A DNA stretch of 64,000 nucleotides, taken from assembly GCA_022829145.1 (NCBI GenBank), contig CM040743.1, forward strand, positions 33,622,841-33,686,840. Reading direction: 5' to 3'. Shown piece after piece: positions 37,030 to 47,559 of this stretch. The stretch is from Albula goreensis. Lineage: Eukaryota; Chordata; Actinopteri; Albuliformes; Albulidae. The position numbers were made by a program, and so were the translations under genes. Under the pieces are notes generated by a model, which was not told the origin of the DNA, searched no databases, and worked only from the letters and a program-made list of their open reading frames with translations. Numbering within the stretch: the first letter of the stretch is position 1; each line of letters begins with the position of its first letter.

Positions 37030-37240
37030 ATTCTATAGCATAACTCTGTCTGCACGTGGACCCGTGCCGGGGAACATGAGTGCAGCCGGGCCCTGGCCGC
37101 GGTTCAGGAATGTGGTGCACGTGAGGACAGGCCATGCATTAGGCAAAGGTGCGGCTGAACTGGGGAGGCCCTGAGGAACCTGATCCCAGTGGCCTGGAAC
37201 TCTCCCTCTTTCTCTACGGGCGGCCAGGTTCAATCTACCC
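37030..37240. other. GC-richer stretch
   Basis: GGACCCGTGCCGGGG, GGCCGCGGTTC and CTACGGGCGGCC raise CpG content locally. Frames here (minus 36905-37135 and 37033-37233) are unrecognised. It could be part of a CpG-rich regulatory zone together with 36000-36500. Confidence 0.25.
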
Positions 37241-37441
37241 GGAATGTGCTCTGACCTAAAATTCTAGCAACTTAATCTGGGCGGCCATTTTATTTTTCCA
37301 CTTTTTGCACCACCAAACTCACTATCCGTGTGTTGAAAAAGTTGGTCGGTCAGGACATTCTGACAGCCATCAGTGCTTCATTTTCCTCATCTTAAGGATG
37401 ATGTGAAGAAACTTGATTTTAAGGTGCAGAGAAGGTTCTGG

Positions 37442-37455
37442 CTGCCCCCTAGCAA
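37442..37455 (-). promoter_or_regulatory. CTCF-core-like site
   Basis: CTGCCCCCTAGCAA matches 11 of 14 positions of the reverse complement of the CTCF core consensus (CCASYAGRKGGCRS). The last three positions deviate. A single motif match is common by chance. Confidence 0.2.
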
Positions 37456-37739
37456 ACTTCCAGGGGGGCCAGCAGACCCCTAGATCCCACAAAGTCTCAA
37501 TTATACCCTTTTTGTTGGTGCCTGGGGGAATTTGGAGTGGGGGTCCAGGGAAGACCCACCCACAGACAACCTTTTGTTTCCCTCTTGACGGTCATCCACA
37601 GGAACGCACAGGGGTGCATCACTGCCTGGCAGCAAGTGAAAAAAGCGTCACAAGAAACAGAGTGCCACCTTTGTGGACCACAGCACTGGCAACCCGACAC
37701 GAGCTGAAGCCCCACTCTCGGTAACCTAGGAGATGACAC

Positions 37740-37860
37740 GTGAGAGCGAAGGCGGACAGGTCATAAATATTGTCAGGGTGTTGCTGCCTCAAATAGCGCG
37801 TTCTTGTTCTTTGCGCATAACGCAATCCATCACAAACACTGCGGGAGAATCACCGGGGGA
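37740..37860. promoter_or_regulatory. candidate conserved non-coding element
   Basis: GTCATAAATATTGTCAGG, CTCAAATAGCGCG and TTTGCGCATAACGCAATCC with kept CpGs lie directly beside the G-run at 37866. It is CNE-like by texture. Confidence 0.33.
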
Positions 37861-37865
37861 GTAAT

Positions 37866-37899
37866 GGGGTTTGGGGGTGGGGGGGGTGGGACGGGGGGG
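37866..37899 (+). other. strong G-quadruplex-like motif
   Basis: Five G-runs (GGGG, GGGGG, GGGGGGGG, GGG and GGGGGGG) are separated by loops of one to three bases. This is the tightest G4 pattern in the window. Confidence 0.65.
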
Positions 37900-38628
37900 A
37901 CAGAGGTCTGCATTGTGACAAGAGCACCCTAAAAGCAAGACCATCGTCCTGCTCCCTGACAGCAGTTTCACATAGTACTCCTCCGCAGACTAAGCTCTCA
38001 GCATGACACCTTAAGATTTAAGTGTATAAAGCCTGTCGGTTTCTCCAGGAGCAAGGCTGGAAAGGATGTGAATCCTCTTTGTGTGGGGAAAATGTTTTGT
38101 CGTGCAACTGCTTGGGGTTTATTTACAGTAAAGTAGTGCTGTACTATAAAATTCAGTGTACTTTGCGGAGACAAGACACAGAGAACCCCAGGAGTGGGGG
38201 GAAGGGGGGTATATTTTTAGTCGCCTGGGTTGGAGTCTCTGGACACAGAGAAACCACTGCTAACCACTTCATTCAGGCCTCCTGGGCCCAGTGCCTAGAG
38301 CTGTTGGTTTCACTCATGCTCTGCTACTCTGCAATTGACAGAGCTACCATTTACCAGCCAAACAGGGCAGCTTTGTCCGGCACAAACCATGGTGCTGGTA
38401 ACTAAAGAGCAGCTCATAATTTGCTCTTGGTTCCCGATAAAAGGCAACTCAGTTGTATTGAAGTTCTGCTTCTAAAAATAAAGTGTCCAACTTAATTATG
38501 GGCTGCCATGACTTCTCTCCTGTTCGCCAAGGAAAGGGAAAATAAAGTGAATAAAATTAGAAGAAAAAAAAAAGAAATAGAAGGCACATGCTTTGTTTTC
38601 TTTGTTTCATACTGTAAATGTTTATTTC

Positions 38629-38642
38629 TTTTTTTTTTTTTT
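38629..38642 (+). repeat. poly(T) homopolymer
   Basis: A T run next to AAAAAA. It gives the poly-Lys part of the 170-codon minus frame at 38492-39004, which is not a gene. Confidence 0.7.
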
Positions 38643-38799
38643 AAAAAAGTCTGTTCCAAAGACGGGCAGCCAAATGTGATGTGACTTTTCACAAAATCCC
38701 AACATGCCAAAGCAGAATCTGCTTTTTTTCCCTCTGAATTAAATTCCCCCACTGTACTCGTCAGCCAAAGTTTTTCTTTTTTTCCGGCCTTTTTTCCCA

Positions 38800-39110
38800 T
38801 CGTCTGTGGCAGCCGTTCCCGCGGCCTAAATGAGAAAAGTGGAACTTTTGTGATGAGCGTGGCGGCCTTCACTGCCCCGTAAATGTCTGCAGTGGGTATG
38901 CTAATCAGATTGTTCCACAAGGAGCTCGGATTAATCCCGGGCCAGCGATCAGAATAACCGAGGGCAAAATTTACCTTTGGACCCATGCAGCCGAAGCGGC
39001 CCAATTGATGTTAATCTGTAATGAGTGACATATTGACTCTGTTTAATGATTCCATAAGCCTGGTAATTAACAATGTAAAGCTCCACAGAAACCAGCAACC
39101 AGCACACAGC
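38800..39110. promoter_or_regulatory. strongest candidate enhancer-type CNE
   Basis: About 300 bases with no low complexity. Words include CCCGCGGCCTAAATGAG, GAGCGTGGCGGCC, CGTAAATGTCTGC, TATGCTAATCAGATTG, CGGATTAATCCCGGG (paired-type TTAATCC), GATCAGAATAACCG, CCGAAGCGGCCC, CCAATTGATGTTAATC, TTTAATGATTCC and TGGTAATTAACAATG (SOX-like AACAATG). CpGs are kept throughout. The minus-strand frame over it includes a poly-Lys stretch and is not convincing as protein. An ultraconserved-type enhancer is my inference. Confidence 0.48.
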
Positions 39111-39899
39111 CACGCCAGTCCCCTGAGAAATCAAGGGGTTGCATTCAGAGGACAGACAGTATTGTTAATTTTTTCCATCCACCCCCCCCCCATCCCCGTA
39201 TTATTTCTTAACTGGGCCACTTCTCCCTGGGCAATCCTGTAAAGTCTATGTGATAAATCACAAGGTGTTGACAAGTTTAATGGTGTTGCTGACTGCTTTT
39301 TTTCCCAGCAAAACCCTTTTCCTTTTATCCCTTTTTTTGATAGCAATGGTATAAAAAAACTTGTTCCGGGTGACTGCCTTAAAAGGCATTGAGACGGGGT
39401 ATAGTCTGCTGTGTGCGTATATCCCTGTTACCTGCAATATTCCACCAACGATCTCACAGTCATGTGAAAGCAAAAATGCTAAACCAACTTCCTGGCCCTG
39501 GTCCCTTGCATAGCTTATGGGCACTGGTGCCTGAACTACCGCTCAGACTGCCCTACTTTGTTCATTTTCCCAGCCTGGTGGTTGGCTCACTCTGCCCCCA
39601 GGGAGATCAGAAGTTATCAGGTGAGATAGTGAATGTTAGTGCCACTCTCATGGAAAACCTGGGAGCTGGAACTGGAAGGGTCCGGTTTTCCATTATGCTC
39701 TTCATTTAAAAAGGTAATCATCGAGCAAGACAGACTACAGACCGTTAATCTCTACCTGCTCCCCAGAAACGCCTGGAAGCCATAGCCCTGTACATCCTTG
39801 TCTGCTTTGGTTCACATGAAATTATTCAGTATAGGAGATTTATTTTCTTTTTTGGATAATGGCATGAGGTTTTTTTCCTCTCACTTGACCAAACAAATG

Positions 39900-40170
39900 A
39901 GCTTGTGATTCAGTGTCACTGCGGAGAGAAGCCGGCGTGTCAGGCTTTTATTTTGCTGCGGTTCACAAAAAAACCCGCCGATGCGGCGTTCGCCTTCAAA
40001 GCACTGTAGCGGATAGGATGTAATTTTCACTCATTGTCTTCCCCCTCTGACTGCTGTCGTTCCCTTTCTCAAATGGAATCGCGCTGCATTGAACTCGGGT
40101 GTAATTGAAGTGGACTGAAGAGCAATTAGTGCAGACCGGTCTAATTTGTAGACCGGTCTTTAACCATCCC
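39900..40170. promoter_or_regulatory. strong candidate CNE with twin palindromes
   Basis: CpG-rich words (GAGAAGCCGGCGTG, CCCGCCGATGCGGCGTTCGCC, GTAGCGGATAGG, GAATCGCGCTGC) precede homeodomain words (GGTGTAATTGAAG, AGCAATTAG). The block ends with two identical 10-base palindromes AGACCGGTCT at 40133-40142 and 40150-40159. CCGATGCGG/GCGG words add local symmetry. No frame codes through it. Confidence 0.45.
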
Positions 40171-40522
40171 CCTGACACACCCCAAAGCCTGGAGGACCGA
40201 ACTCACTGCCCTAAATGTTACAAAGAGCACATTGGGGCAGCAGGGAGGGCAGTTTCACTATCCTGGCCACAACCACATGTTCTAAGTCTGGGAGCATTCT
40301 TTAAACATGGTGAGGTCCCATTAGTTTATAATGCATTAGTTTATACAGGCAATTGTAGAAAATCCGTACTGTTTAAGCTATATAAACAATATCAGTCTTT
40401 TTGCCTTTAATGTAATAGTACTATGCAGGTTTGCACACATGCACACTTAGAAAAAAAAGTATACAGTGCACATACCATTTCATAAGGAGATCTTACTTGG
40501 TGAGTGACAAGCTGATGATGAA

Positions 40523-40563
<41 letters not shown>
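40523..40563 (+). repeat. (AT)n(GT)n microsatellite
   Basis: ATATATATAT passes into about 16 GT units. This explains the poly-Cys/Val plus frame at 40431-40679. Confidence 0.9.
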
Positions 40564-40567
<4 letters not shown>

Positions 40568-40859
40568 TGTCATGTCATCCATGTCAGCGGTGACATTGCT
40601 GGAACACAGTGTTCTTCAGGTACTATGTATGCCTGAGGGGTGTTATGTATTCACAGTTGGCTCTCACCCCAGAGTTTAGAAATGATGAGGCAACAATGCT
40701 TGTCAGTCAGAAGCCACCGACATGTGGGAATAATGGCACATAGTCGGAGTACTGGCTAAAATACGACCACTTATAAAGGACACCATTTTTAGAACCTCTT
40801 TTAGGCATACTTCATAATGCAATAATAGATTGTATTCAAGCCTATTAAACAATGTAAGC

Positions 40860-41120
40860 ATTCAGAGGTTTACCTTATCGGATGATAACAATTATTTTTG
40901 GCTCGGGGCCATCATTTTTCAGGACTTGCTGAGTAAATCTATAAGACCCGATCACGCTTTGGCTTGAGGCTTTTTGCCTTTTAGTGCTTAGTGTTTAAAT
41001 AAAGGACCCTTAATGTATCAACAAAGACCATTGATAGAAACTCATTAGAAGGACTTGAGGTCAACTGATTAGCTGTAATTATAGAGACTCAGGCCGTGCA
41101 GATGTTGGCAAAGTGCTGAA
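40860..41120. promoter_or_regulatory. strong candidate enhancer-type CNE
   Basis: It holds paired inverted GATA words TTATCGGATGATAA (40875-40888), CAATTATTTTTGGC, GACCCGATCACGC, TTTAAATAAAGG, CCTTAATGTATCAAC, ACCATTGATAG, GGTCAACTGATTAGC and TGTAATTATAGAG. It is non-repetitive and clearly different from the AT-rich DNA that follows. Function is inferred. Confidence 0.43.
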
Positions 41121-41124
41121 TTTT

Positions 41125-42220
41125 CAGACAAATTTTCTGGAATTTTCTATGCCAGTGATTGTTCTGAACATTGGTTTATTTCCTTAGGAGAAGAAAATTG
41201 TTTCCTCAACATTTTCTTAAACAGAAAGCTCTCACTAAAGCAAAAACAAATCCTTGGGTAACTTTGGCAATCTAAATATGAAAGCTTGCAAAGTTTGATG
41301 CAGACACTTCTGTTTTTATATATCAGAAAAACGTTGGCTTTGTTAAATAAGCTGAAATCAAGGTCACCTGGTAAATAATATTATTCTGTATAGTTTATAC
41401 ATTCCAGGATATTGCTTGAGAAGAAATATGTCACAGATAATGTTGTCAGGTTTACATTGTGTCAAAAGTCATCATAAATCCAAAGCTTTGTTTATGGAAT
41501 GGATGGCATTCAGATTTAAACTTCAGGAGTATTTTACAAGGGGGACTAAAAATGTCCTCTGATTGCATTTTGCAGATACTATTAACATCAATAAAGTTGC
41601 CACTGTCCTTTTGTAATAATTGCAGAAGCATAATGACTGTGCAGAGGTCTTGCAGAACATGGTGCATATACGCACATGAGTGCCCTCCTGTTCATCTTAT
41701 GTCTCCTACCTCTTTTTTTTCTGGAAGCTGGGGTCAAAGGTCGACAACCCCTCTTCCTGCCCTGTGCCCTGGTTCTCGCAAACGGCCAAGCCCTCATTTG
41801 ATGGGGGCCAGACCCAGCGTCACACTTGCTCATGCATTCTTGCTTCATCACCCCTGGTCAAGCCCCCTAACTACAGAAGACACACGGACAGGCACATCAA
41901 CTTAATCCATGTGAAAGAAGTATTTCCAGAAGTTAACTGAATCCATATGGCTGTAAATGGTGTTGACGGCTGTCCTCTAGTTATGCCACTTTAGTAAATC
42001 GTAATAGATTTTTTTTCTGGTATGGGGAGGGCATTACTTTTAAGATTTGTTGAGTTCTACATGATATGAAACGTTCTCAACATTAAGAGAAACACAATAA
42101 AGAAATTATATTTCTTAAATTTATGCATATAAAAAAAGGTGTTAGCGTTCGATTTCGTTACAATACATTGCAAGTACTCGTACACTGTTTACTATACACA
42201 ACTCCGCCCTTATTATTGGT
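41125..42220. other. stretch without supported gene
   Basis: The plus frame 41459-41905 (148 codons) shows no recognised domain and its initial part is AT-rich; I do not call it. A DR1-type motif at 41731-41743 is listed separately. Otherwise the stretch is ordinary AT-rich sequence. Confidence 0.35.
41731..41743 (+). promoter_or_regulatory. DR1-type nuclear-receptor motif
   Basis: GGGTCAAAGGTCG is two AGGTCA-like half-sites in direct repeat with one base between, differing from the perfect DR1 at one position in each half. DR1 is recognised by HNF4, COUP-TF and RXR partners. Binding is inferred. Confidence 0.3.
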
Positions 42221-42319
42221 GGTGTTTATGTTCTCAGTAATAAAATAAATGCAAATGAAAGCAGGGTCGTCATGCTCTGAGAGACATCATCTATTTTAGC
42301 TCCCACAGTTTACACAATA

Positions 42320-45200
42320 CACAAAGTATTGAAGTTCACTTATCCTCATCCATTGCTATGCATTTTCTTTGTGTTTATATCAACATGGGTTGCAAAGAAG
42401 AAGATAGGAGAGTATTGACTGGAAGCCAACTTTTTTCAGAGCTGAGCGGTATTTTTAGCCTTTCTGCTGCAGGGCATAGTACTGACTGTGTAACCTCTTG
42501 TGAGAGAAATTGTACAAAACTGACCATAGTTTCTTGAGTTTTCTGGTATCACATGTAAATATTGACTCCAGAATACTGTGGCAGCGGCCAAGTATGTCAA
42601 GTGTCAGGGGAAACTGGAACAAGCTATTGGGTCACACACACTTGACAATCTCAAAGTGATCTGGGACACAAAGCAAGGAGACAATGGGCCATCACTGTAT
42701 TTAGGCAGAACTTGTGACAACAACGGCAAGACAAAGACTAGGAAATAAGTCTCATATTTGTTTGGTTTGTCATTACTCTCTACTGCAGGAGCACCATGCA
42801 AATAAGTATCTCTCACGACTGAGAACAAAATGGTGGCTAATTAATGGCACAATTTTCATTAGCACAAAAGATTACAATGTCAATTCATAACTTTTTACAT
42901 TAATGTACATAAAATTCATGCATAAGTGTTACAGATATGCCAGAACTATCAAAACTAGGCCTTACTGTTTTACTAAGCTTGAGAAAATAATAAATAGCTG
43001 GACCAAATATGCATTATGGAGACTGGAAACAACTGTAACGCACACACAACTCACACACCTTGGCTGCATAAAAAATCAGCCATCCTCACATTTAAATGAA
43101 TAATTCACTAACCGTAGTGCCCAGTTCAAATCAAAACTAATTGGAGAATACCAAAAAAATTCTCAAAAATGTAAAGAAAATTATCACCAGTTAGCAATGT
43201 CTTTAACTTTAGTTTAGTAATGAACACTGTATTTAACTGTGTCAGTAGCATTTAAACATAAATTAAATTAATTGAAACATAGAATGATGATGAATAATTT
43301 TTGAATGGACCAATCAGCAGCTCTTTAGATGTCCATTCTAAAGCACTTCCAGATTATCTAAATAGGGTAGAGTAAGTGCATGTTTTTAATGTATGAAAAG
43401 TAATTATAATGAGGAAATAGTTATTAGAAACTGATTTAGATGCTTCCTGTCTCTGGCTACTTGTTGCCAATGGCACAGACCCCAAAGGTTTGTTCCTGGG
43501 ATGTTTGCATGCACCCTGGATCCTGTCTTGCCCCCATTTCCTGTGGTGTCGTGACCTCTGGAAGGCCCTGTGGTTGCCCATCAGTAACCCTAAGCTGTTA
43601 GCAGGAACCCCTGTGCCCCCAAGGAGGAGGATTGACCTCTTCTTTTGTCCCTCCTCTTCTTCTACTCTCTGAACTGACAGCACATCTTAGAGGTGTTGCC
43701 ACCGATGAGCAGCAACAGTAATTGGACATGAGAGTTCTGCTCAGCCTACCTAGCCCCACCCCACCCACTACTCAACTGGCATCAAGGTCTTTGGTGTTCA
43801 TTTACGTCACCTTAAGTCTAAGACAGCTCATAATGGCCCATTTTTCTCCCTTGGTTCAAGCCTACTCATTTACTTATCTAAATTTAAACCAGAACCAACA
43901 ATATCTTTTTTGGTCCATTAACTGTGCATTATTCAAATGCTTTGCTGTCATTTTTAAACATATTCTGGGTTTGTTGAGTGGTTCTTAAGATAGAACAAAA
44001 TTGTACATGATACTAATCAATATATGTAAATGGCTGCAGAGCGACAGAATGACATGACCTGAGCTTTCAGCCTGAAGGCTGCAGGTCTGAAACTTAGGGG
44101 TGGGGCACTTATTCTAAAATAGTACTTATTCTTACTTATCATTCCAGTAAATATTGGGGGTGCATAAACCTCTGTACAGTTGGGGCCATCATTGTATCCA
44201 TTATTTGAGATCAATGTCTGATGTTACTACCTGTGGAGACCTTGACTGGTGAAATCATTCTAGAGATAGGTTGTGGAACCTATTTTTGGGAGGCAAAATC
44301 CTGAGTACAAAAAAATTCTACAAAAATGAAAAAGCATCACCAAGTATGAGGTTGATGTCACCGTCTTACTGCAAGAGGTAAGATGCCTGCTAACTACAGT
44401 ACACATTACGTGACAGCTGTAATTTTTAGGATGCATTCAGTAAAGATTCTGATCTTGAGATGGAACTCCTAGGTCACTTGTGGCAAACATTGCTGCTCCA
44501 AAGGATCACAGAGGTGCAGTTACCAAACCTTCGCTCCTAGTAAAAGCAGGAAAATGTAAGGGGATATGTGCCCCATTTTGTGGCGTCAAAAGGGTATTAA
44601 ACATAATAAGTAATAGAAGGTATGCCTATTAAACATAACAAAGAATGAAAGAAATAACATACAGCAGTATTTATGTTTTAAGCTGTTTTTCTTTCAAATA
44701 CTCAGCCAATATCCCCAGATAAAGACTTCTCCAAAAGCAGTCGTATGATGGTCTTTGTAGGAAACATTCCCAATTTCGTTTGAATATGTGTATTTTCTAA
44801 CAAGAGGGTAGATGTCCTGTAAATATGTCTTTTTACCCATGGAAATAATAGAATCAATAAAATATGCTCACTTGCCTGATTGCATGTAAGATAATAAATG
44901 TCAAATAGTCTTTTTAACCCCATGTTTGGTTAAAAGTGCATGGTTAAAACTGAAGAAACCAATAGATTTGAATTCAACATTGAAACCTACAGTATACTGT
45001 ACATGTCTAGTTATATATTCTGGTGCATTCTTCTGACTCTCCTGGTACAATTTGGAAAGTGTTTAATAGCAGCTGTCACACCCTCTATGTCTTATCCTAC
45101 ATGATGTATCTGTATATATAGCTTTGGCCACTATCTCTGACACAACAATAATTTCCCTGGAGGTTTTAGACAGCAGTGGAGGTTAACCTAATATAGGACA
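42320..45200. other. AT-rich stretch without gene
   Basis: Nearly 3 kb with chance frames only (42604-42828, 42903-43103, 43354-43683, 43722-43988, 44017-44214 and 44702-44923), none with a recognised domain. A 14-base perfect palindrome TACAGTATACTGTA lies at 44989-45002. TATTAAACATAA occurs twice near 44597 and 44628. Confidence 0.4.
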
Positions 45201-45222
45201 ATTGTCCCCTTCACATTTGCTT

Positions 45223-45225
45223 CTC

Positions 45226-45257
<32 letters not shown>

Positions 45258-45261
45258 TTTG

Positions 45262-45292
<31 letters not shown>
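45223..45292 (+). repeat. compound (CT)n(CA)n microsatellite
   Basis: An interrupted CT run (45223-45258) is followed by about 15 CA units (45263-45292). It underlies poly-Val/Cys frames on the minus strand. Confidence 0.9.
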
Positions 45293-45298
<6 letters not shown>

Positions 45299-45420
45299 TA
45301 CATGACAATTATAAAAATAGTACCACAAGAACTGACATGTATGCACCAGAAACAGTCCACACATAAAAACATATGAACGTACATGTTCACAAACATTAAC
45401 GCATGTACACTCAAACAGTG

Positions 45421-45441
45421 CGCACGCACACACACACACAT

Positions 45442-45484
<43 letters not shown>
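45421..45484 (+). repeat. long (CA)n microsatellite
   Basis: About 30 CA units, broken once by a TG step near 45441. The three open frames across it (plus 45403-45642; minus 45298-45483 and 45411-45635) are products of the repeat. Confidence 0.95.
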
Positions 45485-45485
<1 letters not shown>

Positions 45486-45879
45486 AATGAGGGCTGTAGT
45501 GGCACAGGTCCACTGCCAGATAGGGACTTTGAAGTATGTACAGAAGCCACCAGGGACAATAAAGATAGGTGTGTCACATTTCCCATTTTGTCCTATAAAC
45601 CCATTTACCAAAAATGGCACAAACAAGAATGCCATAGAGTAAAGAATTTGATAGAGGGCTGGAGATGCACAGTAGAGTCTACAAATCCACCTTAGCCAAA
45701 ATGCACACAGAAATAGGCTGGAATTAAGTAGCTCAAGGACCGCATTCCAGGAAAAACAGCATGTTCTATTTCTTCTCCTTTAGGGAGCCTCAAATTCCAG
45801 CCCTGCGATTACATAATCCAGACTGCAGTCAAACTCTTTATAGCAATGCAGTTTTTCTTTTCTTTTTTTTTGTGCTCCA

Positions 45880-46200
45880 CTGCTCCGATAAGAAAGGTCA
45901 GCTTTTCACCTCTCAGAAGAATCTGGAAGAGGCTCTCTGATGACAAATGATAAAAAACACGTCTCATTAAAAGCACGATCGGGGACAGTAGGATGGCATT
46001 TCAGAGATATTGAGACTATGAAAGGACACTGCTGCAAATCTCATTACTGCTCTATAGCAGCAACACAGCAGCCCATGTCATATCTGTGATCTTAATTGCA
46101 TGTAAATATGGCATATATGGACTACGTGTGCAGAGCGCGGCAGACAGTCGCTGTCTAGAATTCCAAATCAGGACGCGCACACCTCCTGTGCCTTCCTGTG
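45880..46200. promoter_or_regulatory. candidate enhancer-type CNE with octamer word
   Basis: Contains AAACACGTCTCATTAAAAGC, ACGATCGGGG, GAGATATTGAGAC and AATTGCATGTAAAT, with an ATGTAAAT octamer-like core at 46100-46107. GCATATATGG (46111-46120), one base off a CArG box, and CTACGTGTGC follow. It lies between microsatellite zones but is itself non-repetitive. Confidence 0.4.
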
Positions 46201-46269
46201 TGTCGGCAGATTTGTGTCAGTGCCTTGTCGGAAAGAGACTGCAAGCGACTGGGGGAGCGTGGGTGGAGT

Positions 46270-46695
46270 GCGGTGTGTGTGTGTGCATGTGCATGTGCAT
46301 GTGAGCGCGTGTGGGTGGATTTCTGTGAATGCATGTCTGTGTGTGTATGTGTGTGTGTGTGTGTGTTGGGGAAGGGAGTGGGATTGTGTGTGTGTTATGA
46401 GTGCATGTCAATTTGTGCGTGTGTGTGTGTGTGAGTGTGTGCTTGTGTGTATGTGTGCAGGTGTGTGTGTTTTTGTGTGTGTGTGCCGGGGGAAGGGGGA
46501 GGGATTGTCTGTGTGAAATGTTTACATGTCTGTGTGTGTGGGTGTGCACGTGTATTCTGTGTGGTTGCGTATGTTTCTACCATGTTGTGTGTGTGTGGCT
46601 GTGTGTGTGTATGTGTTATATGTGCTTTGGGTATATTTTTATCATGCTGTGTGTGTAGGTGGGTTTGTGTGTGTCTATTTTCATGTGTACGTGAG
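46270..46695 (+). repeat. GT-rich low-complexity region
   Basis: Over 400 bases of imperfect TG repeats with GTGCATG, GGGGAAGGGAGTGG and GTATG interruptions. GCATGT repeats three times near 46283. All long frames here are poly-Cys/Val (plus) or poly-His/Thr (minus) artefacts. Such tracts can form Z-DNA. Confidence 0.9.
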
Positions 46696-46954
46696 CAACG
46701 GTTTTCAGAGGTGATTGTCAGGAAAAAGGACTCTTTAAAAAGATGCTGCCAGTCCCACCAAAAACCTGGCCCTGCCCTCCCTCCCTACGGCTCTCGTCTG
46801 ACATGGGTAAGGACAGCATCCTCCCGTTCGTGCCTCAAGGTTTTGAGGTTAAGGAGTTCAACATCTTAAAGAGGTTTTAAGGAGGACACCACCTCTATGC
46901 ACGCATAAGTTCCAGTTAAGTTCACAAAAGTTCATGCTGGGTCACACTTCGTTC

Positions 46955-47137
46955 AAGGACATGGGCTTGTAACCTATAGCTTTAATTCCTAGTTATAATA
47001 ACTGTTGCTGTAATAGCAAATGCTGATGCATGCGTAACCTGAATTGCCTCAGTGAACCTCCAGCTGTACAAATGGTTCCTATGTGAAGTGTACGTTATAT
47101 AAGCCACCCTGCATGAGGGCTTCAGACAGGCACATTA
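46955..47137 (+). repeat. degenerate tRNA-derived SINE
   Basis: It starts near GGGCTTGTAACCTATAGC, matching the anticodon-arm region of a fish SINE head. It continues as AACCTGAATTGCCTCAGTGA, CCAGCTGTACAAATGG and TATATAAGCCACC...GAGGGC, a decayed form of the AAGTCGCTCTGGATAAGAGC-type tail I recall for that family. The B-box is mutated. It is an old, inactive copy. Confidence 0.55.
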
Positions 47138-47559
47138 CATAATCTGTCTGTGTACGACAAGGAGATCTTCAAGAACAAAGCCTGCTGTTTTTCACCACTG
47201 CACATATTCAAATGTGTTATATAAGGGCTGGACACTGTCCACCATTATCACATATTTTATCACCAATGTATTGATTGGTGGGGAGGAGGGGTTACATTCC
47301 AGAGCTTGGAGTATCCAGTATCAGTAATGTTGTACCAATGCTCTTCAGTGAGATACCATTACTGTACTCCAGTGTATGATACCTTGACCTCATAATTCCC
47401 AGCAGTTTATGTCATCATCCAAACAGAGCTGACTGTCTTTTTTATAACTTTCTATTCTCTGTTTTACTAATTAGTCATTGTAATTCTTGGCTTGTCCCAT
47501 TAACACAATGTAATTTTGCATGTGTTTTTGCAATGTGATTTTCACAATGTTTTTTGCAG

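Noticed and set aside
38492..39004. Longest open frame (170 codons, minus strand)
   Set aside because: It contains a poly-Lys stretch from a T run and a hydrophobic tail from AT-rich DNA, with no recognised domain. Its other half lies over a CNE-like block. It looks like a chance frame.
41459..41905. Plus frame of 148 codons
   Set aside because: No domain is recognised and composition is ordinary. Overlapping frames exist on the other strand.
44989..45002. 14-base palindrome as a transposon junction
   Set aside because: No inverted ends or target duplication could be found around it.
45263..45642. Cys/Val- and His/Thr-rich frames on both strands
   Set aside because: They are artefacts of two CA microsatellites.
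46217..46549. Thr/His-rich minus frame of 110 codons
   Set aside because: It is a direct product of the GT/CA repeat tract.
46435..46869. Plus frame of 144 codons
   Set aside because: The first half is repeat-derived Cys/Val. The remainder (Lys/Ser-rich) shows no domain or splice support.
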